Shown here: piece after piece, positions 1 to 11,289 of the stretch
Numbering within the stretch: the stretch's first letter is position 1
Layout: every line of letters starts with the position of its first letter
Source: Coprinopsis marcescibilis
Lineage: Eukaryota; Basidiomycota; Agaricomycetes; Agaricales; Psathyrellaceae
Reading direction: 5' to 3'
Length of the DNA stretch: 64,000 nucleotides
NCBI GenBank assembly: GCA_004369085.1
Contig: ML210274.1
Span: 1-64,000 of the forward strand
Notes under the pieces: generated by a model
Databases searched by the model: none
What the model saw: only the letters and a program-made list of their open reading frames with translations
What the model was told of the DNA's origin: nothing
Program-made: the position numbers and the translations under genes

Positions 1-2410
1 TTTCTCTCGGCTTCCCTCAGTTCCATTGCCTCGTACATCCCGCTGATCCCCCTTCCTCGACTCCTCGAGAACGCCGCTCATCCTGAAGTGCGACAACAGC
101 ATCCTAGACGAAAGAAGCACTCAAATCAACAACATATCCAAAAGTATGGCGCGAAAGGCAGACTCACCAGCTTCCATTTTCCCTTTCCCCTCAGCTGCTT
201 CGGTTCGTATATCCCGCTTCTCTCAGTCTCCCCCTCTCAACTCCCCAACAGGGCCCCTCCAAACCGGACACCCTGAAACAGCACAGTCGTGGATAACAGC
301 ACACGGCGTCACACTCAGGCTCCGATCCGGCCCTCACATCCCCAACTTTACTTGAGGTATTACTCCAGAGTTCAACCCTGGCCGTCGATGCTCATCATGG
401 ATAACTTGGGTAAAGTTCTCGACGATCATCATGATATGGGTCTAGTCCTTTCTCTACTCCCGAAGACGACGAAGTGGCTGTGGGAGAAGACGATGGTGAG
501 GACGAAGAGGGCTGGCCCGGCTGGGTGCGCCAGTCGTCTTCCACGATCTCACTTTCACCGCTGCTACAGACAGCAAACTGGGTGTGGGTAGGGTCGATGG
601 TGAGCACTGAGGACGAGGAGGGTTGGGAGCAACATTCGAGGGCGGCCACAACGAAGGTCCATGCACTGTCGATGGCGATGGTAAAGAGACTGCGGGCGCA
701 GACACTTTCGCGGCTCGACGAGGACGGCCGACAACAACTCAACTGGCGCTGCCATGCTTGAGGAGCCGATGTGGCTCGTACTGCAGCAGAGTGTGACGAC
801 GAATGAGCACCAGCGATGAAGACGACAGCTTCCTTCAGCTGCTACACTTGCCTTTCGCAGTGCACTTCAGCCGCAGCCAAGGACCTTGAGGAAGGCGAAG
901 ACGATGAGCGGCGGGCGAGTGTCGGTCTACCCGCGGATGTCAACACATCCAGTACGCCGATAACATAATATCTCCCCTTCGCCACTCGGCCCACACCCCT
1001 TCACCACGCCCTTTCATTGCTAAACATATCCACTGCCGGCCGAGGACCTACACCCCATCCTCGAATTTCTGCGTGTGGTCTGGTGTGAAGTGATTTGGAG
1101 GGTAGGCGAGAGCCCGGAGAAGGGGTTCGTTTATTTTACTGCGAAAGGCCGTGGTGGAGCAGGAGATGAACCTGATACAGGTATAACCGTACACGGGGTA
1201 GACGACGTGCTGTGATACCACTAATCATGGTATTGAGTGACGATGTGGGGAAGAGAGGATAGGGTGACGTTGCAGGGTGAGAGGTATTCTGTGGTTCGGT
1301 TGTATATTTGAGATCTGCGTAAAATTTAGCCATGTCAGGATTCGCGAAATTGGATAAAGAAGTTAATATTGGAGTTCAGAACACACGGACGAAAGAGGTC
1401 AGAGACAAATATACACACTTTTCCAGCGAAAGACTGGGTGACCAGTTCAGCTAACGGGGCTTTGAGATGGGGATGGTGTGCCCCGAGTGGACGTGGGGTA
1501 AAATAGCGCAATGAGGGCTGCCGAGAATGACGAGCTTGAGACGAAGAGGAGCGGATACGCCGTTAGCACAGGTAAAGGATAAAGATAAACGAATGCACTC
1601 ACTGTTTATTACATCGACTTGTTAATCGCGGATTGGCCCTCCCATTCCTCCAAGACTGATGCTGCTGCAATTGTCATACCGGACGCTCCGCTCGGCAAAA
1701 GTTAAAGTAGAAGACGAGAAGAGAAGGACAACACCCCTCGACATATCACTGAACCCCACTCACCTTGACATGGGTTGTGATCTCAGCACTGAGCTTTTGT
1801 AGGTTCCGAACAATGGCCCAGCTGTTGTTCGTGCACTAGAGTTTGGCATGGTGCGATCCTTGTGTCTGATGGTATGTGTACGAGGTTTAGGTTAATGTAT
1901 AGGGCGAATTAGGGGGGAAATCCACCTGAGCCTTGGGGACCGCCTTTGTTGTTCAAGATCGGGGATACGCGGGAGCCTATCGGTAGCTTGCAAGAGACGG
2001 GCATCAACAGAGGTACGCAGCATGATCGATGCAGGAGGACGTAATGCGGCCGTTGGCAAGTGGGGTCGGTCTTGCACGCTGGGCGCTCGATGCGTGCCTA
2101 TGTCCTCGTGAAACGGCGTGACCCTGGTGCCAGCAATTCGATGCTATAGAGTAATTCCAGCGACCTCTCTGATTATCTTTCGCTGTCCGCCGATATGCTG
2201 TGAATATTCAGCCCCGGGCCGCCAGTTAATTAATTTAGCGCTCGTCAAGTCACATGAATCCACAGGGCTGTGTGACCAATGCTACCGAAATCTGACAACG
2301 TGTGGAACACACCTCTCAACCAGTCCTCCTCTTTTCCGCGCCCATTGTCCACAGCCTATGATCACCCACCATCTTGCCCACACTATCAACATTCTCTAGA
2401 CCACCACAAG
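1..2410. other. Intergenic region, no supported gene
   Basis: Several overlapping ORFs of 60-115 codons occur on both strands, but none gives a recognisable domain, a consistent splice pattern or a plausible start context. Acidic GA-rich stretches around 460-640 make long antisense ORFs by composition alone. Two CT-rich blocks near 10-60 and 190-250 look loosely alike, but the match is too weak to call a repeat. The last few hundred bases must carry the NLR-1 promoter; I see no clear TATA box. Confidence 0.4.
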
Positions 2411-5400
2411 ATGAAAACAGGATTACGGAACTGGGTAATTAATCTCAGCGATATTGTTTGAAAATTGGCTCAATATCTTTGTAGCTGAGGAACAAGGTAC
2501 GAAGACGCAAGGACCAAAGCGATGACAAGGACGAAACCGACGCGAGCGCTGGGCGAGCGCGAGGCGAAAGCTCGTCTCTGAAGGCCGGACCATTCGTGTC
2601 CAAAGATGGCCCAAGCAACATCGAGCAAGGTAGCGTCCCCACTGTCTCGAAAAAGTGACGTTCTAGAACTAATCGAACTCCAAGGCCCGGCAGAGACAAG
2701 AGTACCCCGAGGAACGGCGCCGCAACCATTGGGACCCACTGAAGTTACGGATACCCCTACGACTTCCCAAGGTTGGTGATTCAGGGTCGACCTGTGGCGA
2801 GTCCTATCTGACTGCTTATATAAAGAATCCACGACGACGGGAGGGGCACCAAGTTTCCCGCATGAAGAAGGGTCGTCTATGAAGACCGGGCCAACTGCAC
2901 GCACAACGGGCCATATCCACATCGGTCAAGGTAGTTTGAACTCTGCCTGTTATGTCGGAAGAATGCTGATTTAGACGTTGCGAAGGCTCACCGGAAATGG
3001 CATCCCAAGCGACATCCAAGGAGATCAAGGAAGCTCCGGCTCCGGCTACACCTGCTCAAGGTTGGAGTCTCAGTGCTGATTCTCAATATCTATTGACCGC
3101 TTGTATCCAGTGGTATCCTCGAAGGAGGGAGGAATCCTGAATAACGCGCAAGGAGTACGCTTCGAGGGGTCTACCACGCTTAACAGCACGCAGAACTACA
3201 TCAACAACTACAATACTTTCGTTCAGCCTGCCAAAAGCTCCGAGACGGGTACGTGTATCTATATTGGCATGGCCGCTGGTGGGTCCCACTTCCTAACGTG
3301 GATTTGGACCTAGATGAGGAGCTACTCAAGAAGCTCCTTCCGTGGATCAGCGAGATCAACTACCATGCCATTCAGGCTGACAACTTTAAGAAGCGGGCTG
3401 CGGGGACGGGGGATTGGGCCTTTGACGACCCGGTCATTAGCAAGTGGCTGGAGGGTGCGCTTCGCATTCTGTGGGGAGTCGGCATGCGTAAGTGCGACAC
3501 ACATGTACTGTAAATACTGTTCTGACCCCATTCTATCATCGTAGCGGGTGCAGGGAAGACAATACTATCGTACGCTGCCCTTGCATATTCAGCGATAATT
3601 CTTCTGACTGACAGAATGCAGATCTATTATCATTGACCACCTTACGAAGAAAGCCAAGGCAAACCAGCGCATATGTGTTGCGTATGCCTTTGCTCGTTAT
3701 ACGGACCTATTTACGGGCGACCAGGTTCTCGGTGGTCTCCTTCGCCAGATCGTCCAAGACCACCCCTCCACCCTTCCATTTGTGAAGCCCATGTATCTCT
3801 ATCATCGCTTCCATGACACTCGGCCATCCCAGCTTGAGATCTTGGAGGTCATTCGAGCCATCTTTGCCTCGGATCTATTCGACGAGAAGGTCTGTGCCCT
3901 GGACGGCCTGGACGAGGCTTTCGAAGCTACCCAGGTCGATGTTCTCGACGCTCTTGCAAACCTCCCGGCGAATTTGCTCCTCATGTCGCGCCCACTGCCA
4001 CTGCTCAAGGACCGTGTGCCAGATGCGACGTTCATCGATATCATCTTACACGAGGCCGACATTATCCAAATGATTGAGGACAAGATTGGACACATGCCTA
4101 GACTGCGAAACCTGTTGAAGAAGGGAGATTGGAAGGAAAAGGTTGTCAAGGCTGTGCTTGAAAGGTCGTCGGGGATGTGAGTGACTTTAGGCACAACTGT
4201 GGCATATCACCGCTCACCCATTGGTTTGTAGGTTCTTGGTGGCCTCTCTACAGCTCGAAATGCTTGGTAGCTGCATCAATATCAAGAGCCTGGACACGGC
4301 CCTGCAGGTGCTCCCTGTGGGTGTCAATGCCATGTATGAGGCCACCATGGAGCGTATCAATGGTGGTCCAGCACCCGAGTTGGCTCTTCGTGCACTGACC
4401 TTGCTTGCATATGCTCGCGAGTCGCTCAAGATGGATGATCTTCTACATGCACTTGCTGTTGAAATGGAACCATTCAAGTATGATTCCGACCTGCTGGTTG
4501 ACCCTGACACAGTGCTGTCTGCATGCTGTGGGTTGATCACTTTTGAACCAGAGACCAAACTTGTTCGCCTTGTCCGTATGTGTCATTTCCACTTTAATTG
4601 CCTGGATTATAGCTTATGCTCTACATTTAGACTATACTGCACAGGACTTTCTGGTTACCTACCTTCCAAAGGTGGGGGTTGATGCAGAGGCCATGTTGGC
4701 TTGCACATGTGTTGCTCGTCTTCAAGATTGTGGGTTTGCAAACTACAATGGCTCCATCTATCATAACAATGAAGATGTTTTCACCCACCATCCCTTTCTT
4801 GCATATGCCCATTGCAACTGGGCAATCCATGCAAACTCAGCATCACTCCCACCCTTTGTTGAGGAATTCATTCTGCAGTGCCAACAATTTCCCTGGAAGT
4901 ATCCTTTTTTGGGGGAATTTTACTACCTCAACTCCATCCAGCTTGCTGCTGCCTGCAACTTCCATAGTCTGCTTGCCCAGTGGCTGGGTTTGGATCCCTC
5001 TTCAACCACCCACCCACCTCCTTCCCCCCTTGATGTCAACTCTAAATCAGCAAATGGCTGCACTGCACTAGCACTTGCAGCTCTCTGTGGACACCTCAAG
5101 ACTGTAGAGCTGCTCATTGGAGTTCAAGGTGTTGATACTCAATGCTTTGATAGTTATGGAAGGTCCCCCCTAATTGTAGCATCACGGGCAGGTCATGTTC
5201 AGGTTGTTGACATGCTTCTGGGAGTTGTTGATGCAGACCATGTCAATGCAGGTTCTCAGACTGCACTTATGCATGCAGCATTCAGTGGCCATACAGATGT
5301 CATGAAGTCCCTTCTTTGTATTCAGGGCATCAATGTCAATGCAAGGATGCCTGATACTGGTGATGGACAGGGTGATTCTGCTCTTATCCTTGCAGCCTGG

Positions 5401-5778
5401 TATGGCCAGCTAGATGCAGTTCAACTGCTGCTTGGAGTTGATGGCATTGATGTGAATGCATCAGATTGGAAGTATGGGACAGCCCTTGCGCAGGCATCTG
5501 GAAAGGGGTATATAGACATTGTCAAACTCTTGCTGCAGCAAGAGGACATTGATGTCAATTCCTCACAATGCCAAAAGGGGCCAGCACTCATGCAGGCAGC
5601 CTATATGGGGCACGAGGATGTGGTTGAGCTGTTGCTGCAGCAAGAGAAGATTGATGTCAATGCTACAAGACCTGATGGACATTCAGCACTATCATTGGCA
5701 TTGGAGAAAAATTCATGGCGGCCAAACAAACCTGGGTCAAAGATTGCTGAGTTGCTTCAAGCCCATGGGCCACAATAG
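2411..5778 (+). CDS. NACHT-ankyrin NLR protein (NLR-1)
   Basis: STAND-class NTPase of the fungal NLR type, probably a cytoplasmic sensor. My model has 11 exons: 2411-2434, 2485-2629, 2685-2771, 2826-2930, 2986-3060, 3111-3248, 3314-3487, 3545-3569, 3622-4176, 4232-4575 and 4631-5778, giving 939 aa. Residues 1-8 are MKTGLRNW. About 9-145 is a low-complexity linker from four exons, 146-191 the motif GILNNAQGVRFEG, and 192-249 a helical segment. The P-loop GMPGAGKT falls near 250 on a 25-nt exon, followed by a Walker B-like LDGLDEA, the SRPLPLL sensor region and a winged-helix-like region. Seven ankyrin repeats end the protein. The 24-bp first exon was chosen by comparison with NLR-2 to NLR-5; an internal ATG at 2606 is a shorter alternative. 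Unlike those copies it lacks Gly2, so it should not be myristoylated. The NACHT-ankyrin call is firm, the N-terminus inferred. Confidence 0.88.
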
Positions 5779-6090
5779 GGTTTTATTACAGATTATATTT
5801 ATTTGTTTTTTGTTCTGTACTTCTGTATTATAATTGTATTTTCGGATTGTATTATGGCAAACATTGTGCCCATATTTTTTTGGGAGACATCAAATAAGGT
5901 TTACAGTGTACAGAATATCAAAGCCCCAAGGCATATTCAGACTTCAAACAATGACTACAGTACATACACAGACCTCACACCAACTTGTTCATCAATGAGC
6001 ACTCTCAAAAGATATTTGGTCAATCAGGTAGCTACAGGAACGCAGTATGGTGTATTAGGTGCAGTAAAATATACAGGTAGCAACGATAGA
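5779..6090. other. AT-rich intergenic, convergent 3' ends
   Basis: This stretch separates the stop codon of NLR-1 from that of the convergent PHO88-like gene. It is AT-rich and presumably holds both 3' UTRs and polyadenylation signals. No gene is seen. Confidence 0.5.
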
Positions 6091-7267
6091 CTAATCATCC
6101 TTCTTGCCGATACGTTTTTCAGCTTCGGCGATGGCGGCGGCGTCGGTTTGAGGGCCGGATGCAGCTGGAGAAGAACAGTTGTTAGTCTGCAGTCAAAAGA
6201 ACGAATGGTGGAAACAATCATCGGACAAATTAAGAGCTGGGGAGACGAGGAGAACGAATGGAGGGGAGGAAAGGTAGGGGTGAAAGAAGGAACGCGAGGT
6301 CGACGAGTCCGCAGTGGGCAACGGCATCATTTACCAAACGGACCCAAGCCCACGCGAGGTAGATGCAAGGACAAAGGACGGGGAGAACGAATGGAAAAGA
6401 GGAAAGCCGGGCGTCGCGAGATGCAACGCGAGCACGACAAGTGCGCAGTGGGCGATGGCGTCATTTACCAACGCGGACCCAAGCGCACGCAAGGTAGATG
6501 CACGGCCGAGGAACAGACATGGACATGGATACGATGAACAAAACAAAACAAAACTGGCGAAAAAGCTCACCTCCAAACATGCTGGCAACCTTGAACGGCC
6601 TCTGCAAATCACCTGTTGCCTCCTTGCCCAACAGGTGAATGGCAACCTCCTTGGCGTCGTACAAGCTTTTGAGGCCCATCAGGCTCTGAACGAACAGGGG
6701 CTGGGTGAACTTGAAGTAAAAGTGCATGACCGCCATCATGGCGAGGCCCATGTACGATGCGCGGAGGAGTTTAGACGTTTCTTGAAGGTCGTAGTCGCGG
6801 ACTGTTGTCGTTACGAGTTTGGGGTCGTCGCTGGACTGTGGTTGGGTTAGTCCGGTGATTTAAACTGGGAATGAGTGGGAGTACGTACCATAGGTGCTGC
6901 AGGCTCGACTGAATGGGCGCCAACGACTCAGACATTAGTTGTGTTTGTAAAGAAAGAAGATGGACGCACCGTATTTCAACACGGTTTGGTCATTCTTCTT
7001 TTTGATCTAAGTAGGCTGTATTAGAGAAAGTCGGCGAATGAGGGCTTCAGAAACATACAACGACCGAGGTGTAGTAGTATGCGGCAAGAATAACGAGCTG
7101 GACGGTAACGTAGCCCACACGAACGTAGTTGAGGGTTACTGGGTCATCGAAAGGGACCTTACGGGCCACTACAGAAGTGAGATTAGTATGTTGAAGGCAG
7201 CAGACATAGAGTACGCACACTGCATGACACCGAGAGAAATGAGGAGATTTTGGACGCCACCCGACAT
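6091..7267 (-). CDS. PHO88: PHO88/SND3-like ER membrane protein
   Basis: Homologue of yeast Pho88 (Snd3), a small ER membrane protein of the SRP-independent targeting route that also affects phosphate transport. Exons on the minus strand are 7267-7219, 7168-7062, 7006-6970, 6908-6889, 6835-6571 and 6164-6091, giving 183 aa, close to the yeast length. Family landmarks are VMQLARK near the start, a hydrophobic segment ending AAYYYTS, then KYVEPAAPM, TTTVRDYDL, a second hydrophobic stretch (GLAMMAVMHFYFKF), and KEATGDLQRPFK before a charged tail ending KKDD. All splice phases agree with the yeast alignment. The last intron is unusually long (406 bp) and holds a tandem repeat. The start lies 450 bp from the divergent SLM-like gene. 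Confidence 0.93.
6246..6510 (-). repeat. Imperfect tandem repeat inside the last PHO88 intron
   Basis: Two copies with a period of about 133 bp. The word GGAGAACGAATGGA occurs near 6249 and 6382, and GCAGTGGGC near 6311 and 6445, each followed by further matching sequence (CATTTACCAA, GGTAGATGCA). The duplication explains why this intron is about seven times longer than its neighbours. The copies have diverged by several substitutions and small gaps. Confidence 0.75.
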
Positions 7268-7717
7268 GGTTTCAAGAATTCAGAAAGGACGAAGGTGGAT
7301 GAACGAACGAAGCACTAAATTTGAGCGCGATCGCCACCGCACAGCGGGACGACGTGTCTTCCTTTGGCCATGTTTGTTCTGGATGATGAACCCTGCGCCA
7401 GTGACGGACCGACAGGCGCCCAAGGAGGGGTTAGGGTCAGGATGACGTCGAGCACACGTGCACGGTCCAGACACAACTTTGGCTTCTGCTCCATTTCATC
7501 TCCTATCTCGAAAGGAGGCTCGAGACAATCGTCTCGCTCACCATTCCCACAAACTGGAACAAGGCCTGTCCATATAAACCTCAGGTCCAACAAGTCTCGC
7601 TCTGTCTCCTTCCCGCCGGCGACCCTCACTTCAGTTTCATCCTACCAAACCTGCCGACACATCCACGTTCCGTGTTGCTTATTTCTCAAAGGGTCACCCT
7701 CTCGCTTCATCTTTATC
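7268..7717. promoter_or_regulatory. Shared divergent promoter region of PHO88 and SLM-like genes
   Basis: A 450-bp interval between two divergent start codons. It has CT-rich tracts at about 7490-7700 on the SLM-like side, as is common just upstream of fungal genes lacking a strong TATA box. No ORF in it looks real. Calling it a bidirectional promoter is inference from the layout. Confidence 0.5.
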
Positions 7718-10388
7718 ATGAACGGAACATCTGCCAACTACCAGTATACCGCCGCGCCTTTGGGCCCTGAAGCGCTCGGGAACATGCGTAGCTCGAGCAG
7801 CGGTAATCTCGCCGGCCACCACCAGGGCAACCTGTCTCGTGCCACATCCAGGACGAGCGCCCGTCCACTTAGCACGCTCAGCAAATCTCAGTCCTTGATC
7901 AAGAAGAATATCGAAGTTCAAGACCTTAGACCCGCCGATGTCCTCATTGAACGCTTCGTCGCATGGAAGGCCATCGTGAAACAACTCACTATGTACTTTG
8001 AGGTGCGTCGTCCACCTTGGTCTTTGCTGCCTACTTGTGCTGATGTACGGCTCTAGGGTATCGCCGATATTGAAAACAACACCGCGAAAGAGCTGGCAAA
8101 GCTCGCTGGCGTTATCCAGGTACCCTTTAAATCAGGGAACCAGTTTCTGGGAGAAGGCGGTCTTCAGGTGAGTCTTCTCCGCTCTTGTCGCTTACATCGC
8201 CCTCAATTCCTGAGCAGGACGTCTACTATGGTATACGAGACAAAACCCGAACCATATCCGACCAACACGCCAACCTCGGGCGCACAATCGACAGTTCCAT
8301 CGTTCAACACCTCCAAAAGCTCTTGGCAGAGATCAAGGCCCACATCAGGGTGAGTGGCTTTCAGCGATATGGCGGGGCTATCTCCCCCCCTTTCTCATCT
8401 ATCGACAATCGTTGCTGATAATCCCTTCAGAATGTCCAAAACGATACCGGGAAACTCGCAGCGGGTGTCGCGAAGGAACGGGAGATGAGCACGAGGCTGG
8501 TTGGCGAGCTAGCGAACAGCGTGTCGATGTACAAGAACACGCCGATGAACATCCCAGCGAAGAACGATCCGTGAGTATATCTACCCTCCTATGTCTGCTT
8601 GTACTGACGTTCCTCTTCCCCCCATCCTCGCCGTTCCTCAAATCGCAAATCGTTTCACATTCGTTTCACCTCAACCCCTCTCTACCATCACTCCCACAAT
8701 CCCCCAGCTTCATCGCAAACCAAGCCGTACACCGCCAACTCTCCCGCCAAGTCCTCGAAGAAAACCTGCTCCAAAAGAGCCTGATAATCACCCAACAAAA
8801 CTCTGCGCACTTCGAATCCGGAATCGTGCGCTCGATCCAAAGTGCCTGGCAGACATTCGACGAATTCCAATCCCGCACCACCTCCTCCTCCTCGGAGATC
8901 TATCGCGCGCTCGCCCAGCACATGGCAGCACAGGCTCCCGAGAAGGAGTGGATCGCGTTCGCCAGCCGGTCCGACCACCTGGTGGACCCCGAGACGCCAA
9001 TGAGGGACGTCGAGCTCGTTCGCTACCCACTCAAAGACGACCCGGCGACACGCGCCGTGCACACCGGCAACCTCGAACGACGCGTCGGCGGGTTCGCAGG
9101 GAAGAGCTGGCGCGAAGGCTACTACGTCCTCACCCCCGCCGGCTTTCTGCACGAGTTCCGGACGTCGGACGTGGGCGGGAAGGACGGCGCGGGGCTCAAG
9201 CCCGTGTTTAGCCTCTTTTTGCCCAACTGCACTTTGGGGCCTGTGGCTGCGCCGGGGGCGGGCCAGCACAAGTTCCATATTGAGGGCCGCAAGGATGGGG
9301 ATGGGAATGCAGGGTCGGGGGGAAAGATTGGGGCGTCGGGGTTTAAGGCGTTTATGCTTGGTTCTGTTGGGGGTGATACGGGTGCGAGCAGTGCAGGGGC
9401 AGGTTCGGCCGGTGGAGGAGGATCGAGCAAGAGCTGGACCTTTAAAGCGAGGAGCCGGGAAGATATGTTGGAGTGGTGGAATGATATTCGGATGTTGTGT
9501 GCGAGGTATTTGGTGGCGAGTGAGGTTGTGCAGCGGAGTGGGCCGGTTGAGTATGCGGTGAGGAGTGTGGGGTATGCGCAGGAGGATTTGGAGGAGGAGG
9601 GGGTGTACTATGAGGATGAGGAGGGTGAGGGGAGTAGTGTGGAGGAGGAGGAGGATGAGGTGGTCGGGGATATGTATATGGAGGTTGTAGGTCGCGAGAC
9701 GCAAGGGGAGGCGGAGGGTGAACAGCCGCCTGGATATACTAGTGCGCACAGCGCGCGGTATGCCGACGTGGGGCCTAATGGGTATCTGGTACGTTGCCTT
9801 CTTTCATCGTCTTTTTCGTGTTCGGTTGCTGATGACGAGTTTGTGACTTGGTAGATGGAGAAGAAACGCGGTCCGTCGCCGCATGTGTATGATGAGAGGA
9901 ATGCTCCGGTGCCGGTTCCTATGGGCGGACATAGCGCTCCTGCTGGTGGATATGATTCGCCGCGTGGGTACGATAACGGTCGAGGCGGCGGTGGAGGGCA
10001 AGCAAGGCGAGACGATGACCGGTACGAAGAGTATCTCCCGGCCGAGGGATACGTTTACGCGGAACAACAAGTCTATCCGTATTCGTACGATGGGGAGCGG
10101 CAGGCGGCACAGGGCGACAGCCAGGGACAGGGCGAGACGAACACGGTGAAGAGGAGGTACTCGAAGAGACAGGCTGAGAAGGCGCCTGAACGGGGTACGA
10201 CTGGTGGGGAGGAGGTTACGACTGTAGGGGATGCGGATGTGGAGGGTGATGTTGATGTTGTTGGGGATGGGATGGGGAGTGGTCATGCGAATGGGAATGG
10301 GAATGGCGTTCCGATTGCGGTCCAGAATGGGAATGGGGGTGCCAAGAGGGAGGATGGGGAGAGGAGGTATGTCGAGGATATTGATTAG
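7718..10388 (+). CDS. SLM1/SLM2-like protein with helical (BAR-like) and PH domains
   Basis: Probable relative of yeast Slm1/Slm2, plasma-membrane PI(4,5)P2-binding partners of TORC2. Exons are 7718-8002, 8057-8167, 8218-8349, 8431-8570, 8708-9788 and 9855-10388, giving 760 aa. Residues about 70-320 are charged and helical (starting VLIERFVAWKAIVKQL), matching the F-BAR-like part of the family. A PH domain follows at about 335-490, starting GNLERRVGG and WREGYYVLTPAGFLHEF and ending at the C-terminal helix WWNDIRMLCARYL. A Gly/Ser-rich loop of about 40 residues interrupts the PH domain. The last 270 residues are acidic (EEE runs), then Gly/Arg/Asn-rich and disordered, a longer tail than I recall for yeast Slm proteins. 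Identification rests on domain order and sequence feel. Confidence 0.82.
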
Positions 10389-11289
10389 ATTGGGTTAGAG
10401 TATGTGATGGGGTGACTTGGTCGTCACTTAGTATGGGCGGTCTTGCATGTGGTTTTTTGACCTACTTGTGATTTTGGTTTTCTTTTGGCTGGAATATTTC
10501 GCTTTCTTTCTTGGTGGTTCATCGAGTTCATTGTCTACTACTTTGTGTATGTAACCTGTAATTTAGCGCATATTCAATCCTTGAATGTTGTACAGTGATT
10601 TCTTGGTTCGCGTCTTGGGTGTTTGAATGTTTGATTGGCTGGCAATGTGTGTTTGCCCCTGCTGTATTGCGAGGCGGCTTACTGTTACCATCAACGAGAA
10701 TTTTGAAGGTCCTGTGATGCATCGCCAGCCATTCCCATCGACGACGTTTCGTGTCTTCACCGTTCGTCTAAAACTTCGTATGCGGCCGAGCGAACGCGTC
10801 GGCGGCAAGCTTGATCGCTGGCAAGCACCCGTCACTCTATCCGAGAATCGATCCGTTAGGCAGTGCTCGAAGGTGGCTTGCCCAGACGGTACCAATGGAA
10901 TCAACGGGTTAGTTGCATCCGTTAGATTCACGAGCTACCCGATCCTTTGTTTATATACCGTAACTCACTGGCAGATCGTCACATCACCGTCAACCCACAC
11001 CCCTCGTACAGAGATCGCGCCATCGCAATCGCCAGATTTGTCAACTTTGTGTGGCAAATGTTTAGCGTTTGTCAAAAATCTGACGCTCGCGTCCATCTGA
11101 GTAATCCCGTTCTTCTCAGCCTGAGTAATCTTTGCAGGGAATTTTACTGTTTGGACAAAGCGACGAAGGAGACCCAGTGCTGCGTGCACTCTCCGACCTC
11201 TAACTATAAAATGGTCGAGAGAAAAGCGGGAAGACCTCAACATATTCCAACTTTCATCCCATATCTACCACAAGTCAACTAGTTTCACC
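10389..11289. other. Intergenic region upstream of the OYE gene
   Basis: This interval holds the 3' UTR of the SLM-like gene and the promoter of the old-yellow-enzyme gene. A 157-codon ORF at 10627-11100 has no recognisable content and is not called. Confidence 0.45.
11205..11210 (+). promoter_or_regulatory. Candidate TATA box of the OYE gene
   Basis: TATAAA lies 80 bp upstream of the start codon, a plausible distance for a fungal TATA promoter with a short 5' UTR. TATA promoters are common on inducible stress and detoxification genes, which fits an OYE, but no transcript start is visible in sequence. Confidence 0.45.

Noticed and set aside
5803..6537. 244-codon plus-strand ORF after NLR-1
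   Set aside because: It reads through the 3' flank and antisense across the PHO88 last exon and its repeat-filled intron; composition is lysine/arginine-rich nonsense with no domain.
8688..9749. 353-codon minus-strand ORF and 206-codon plus ORF (8591-9211) over the SLM-like gene
   Set aside because: Shadows of the GC-rich SLM coding exon; the sense frame carries the PH domain and correct splice structure.
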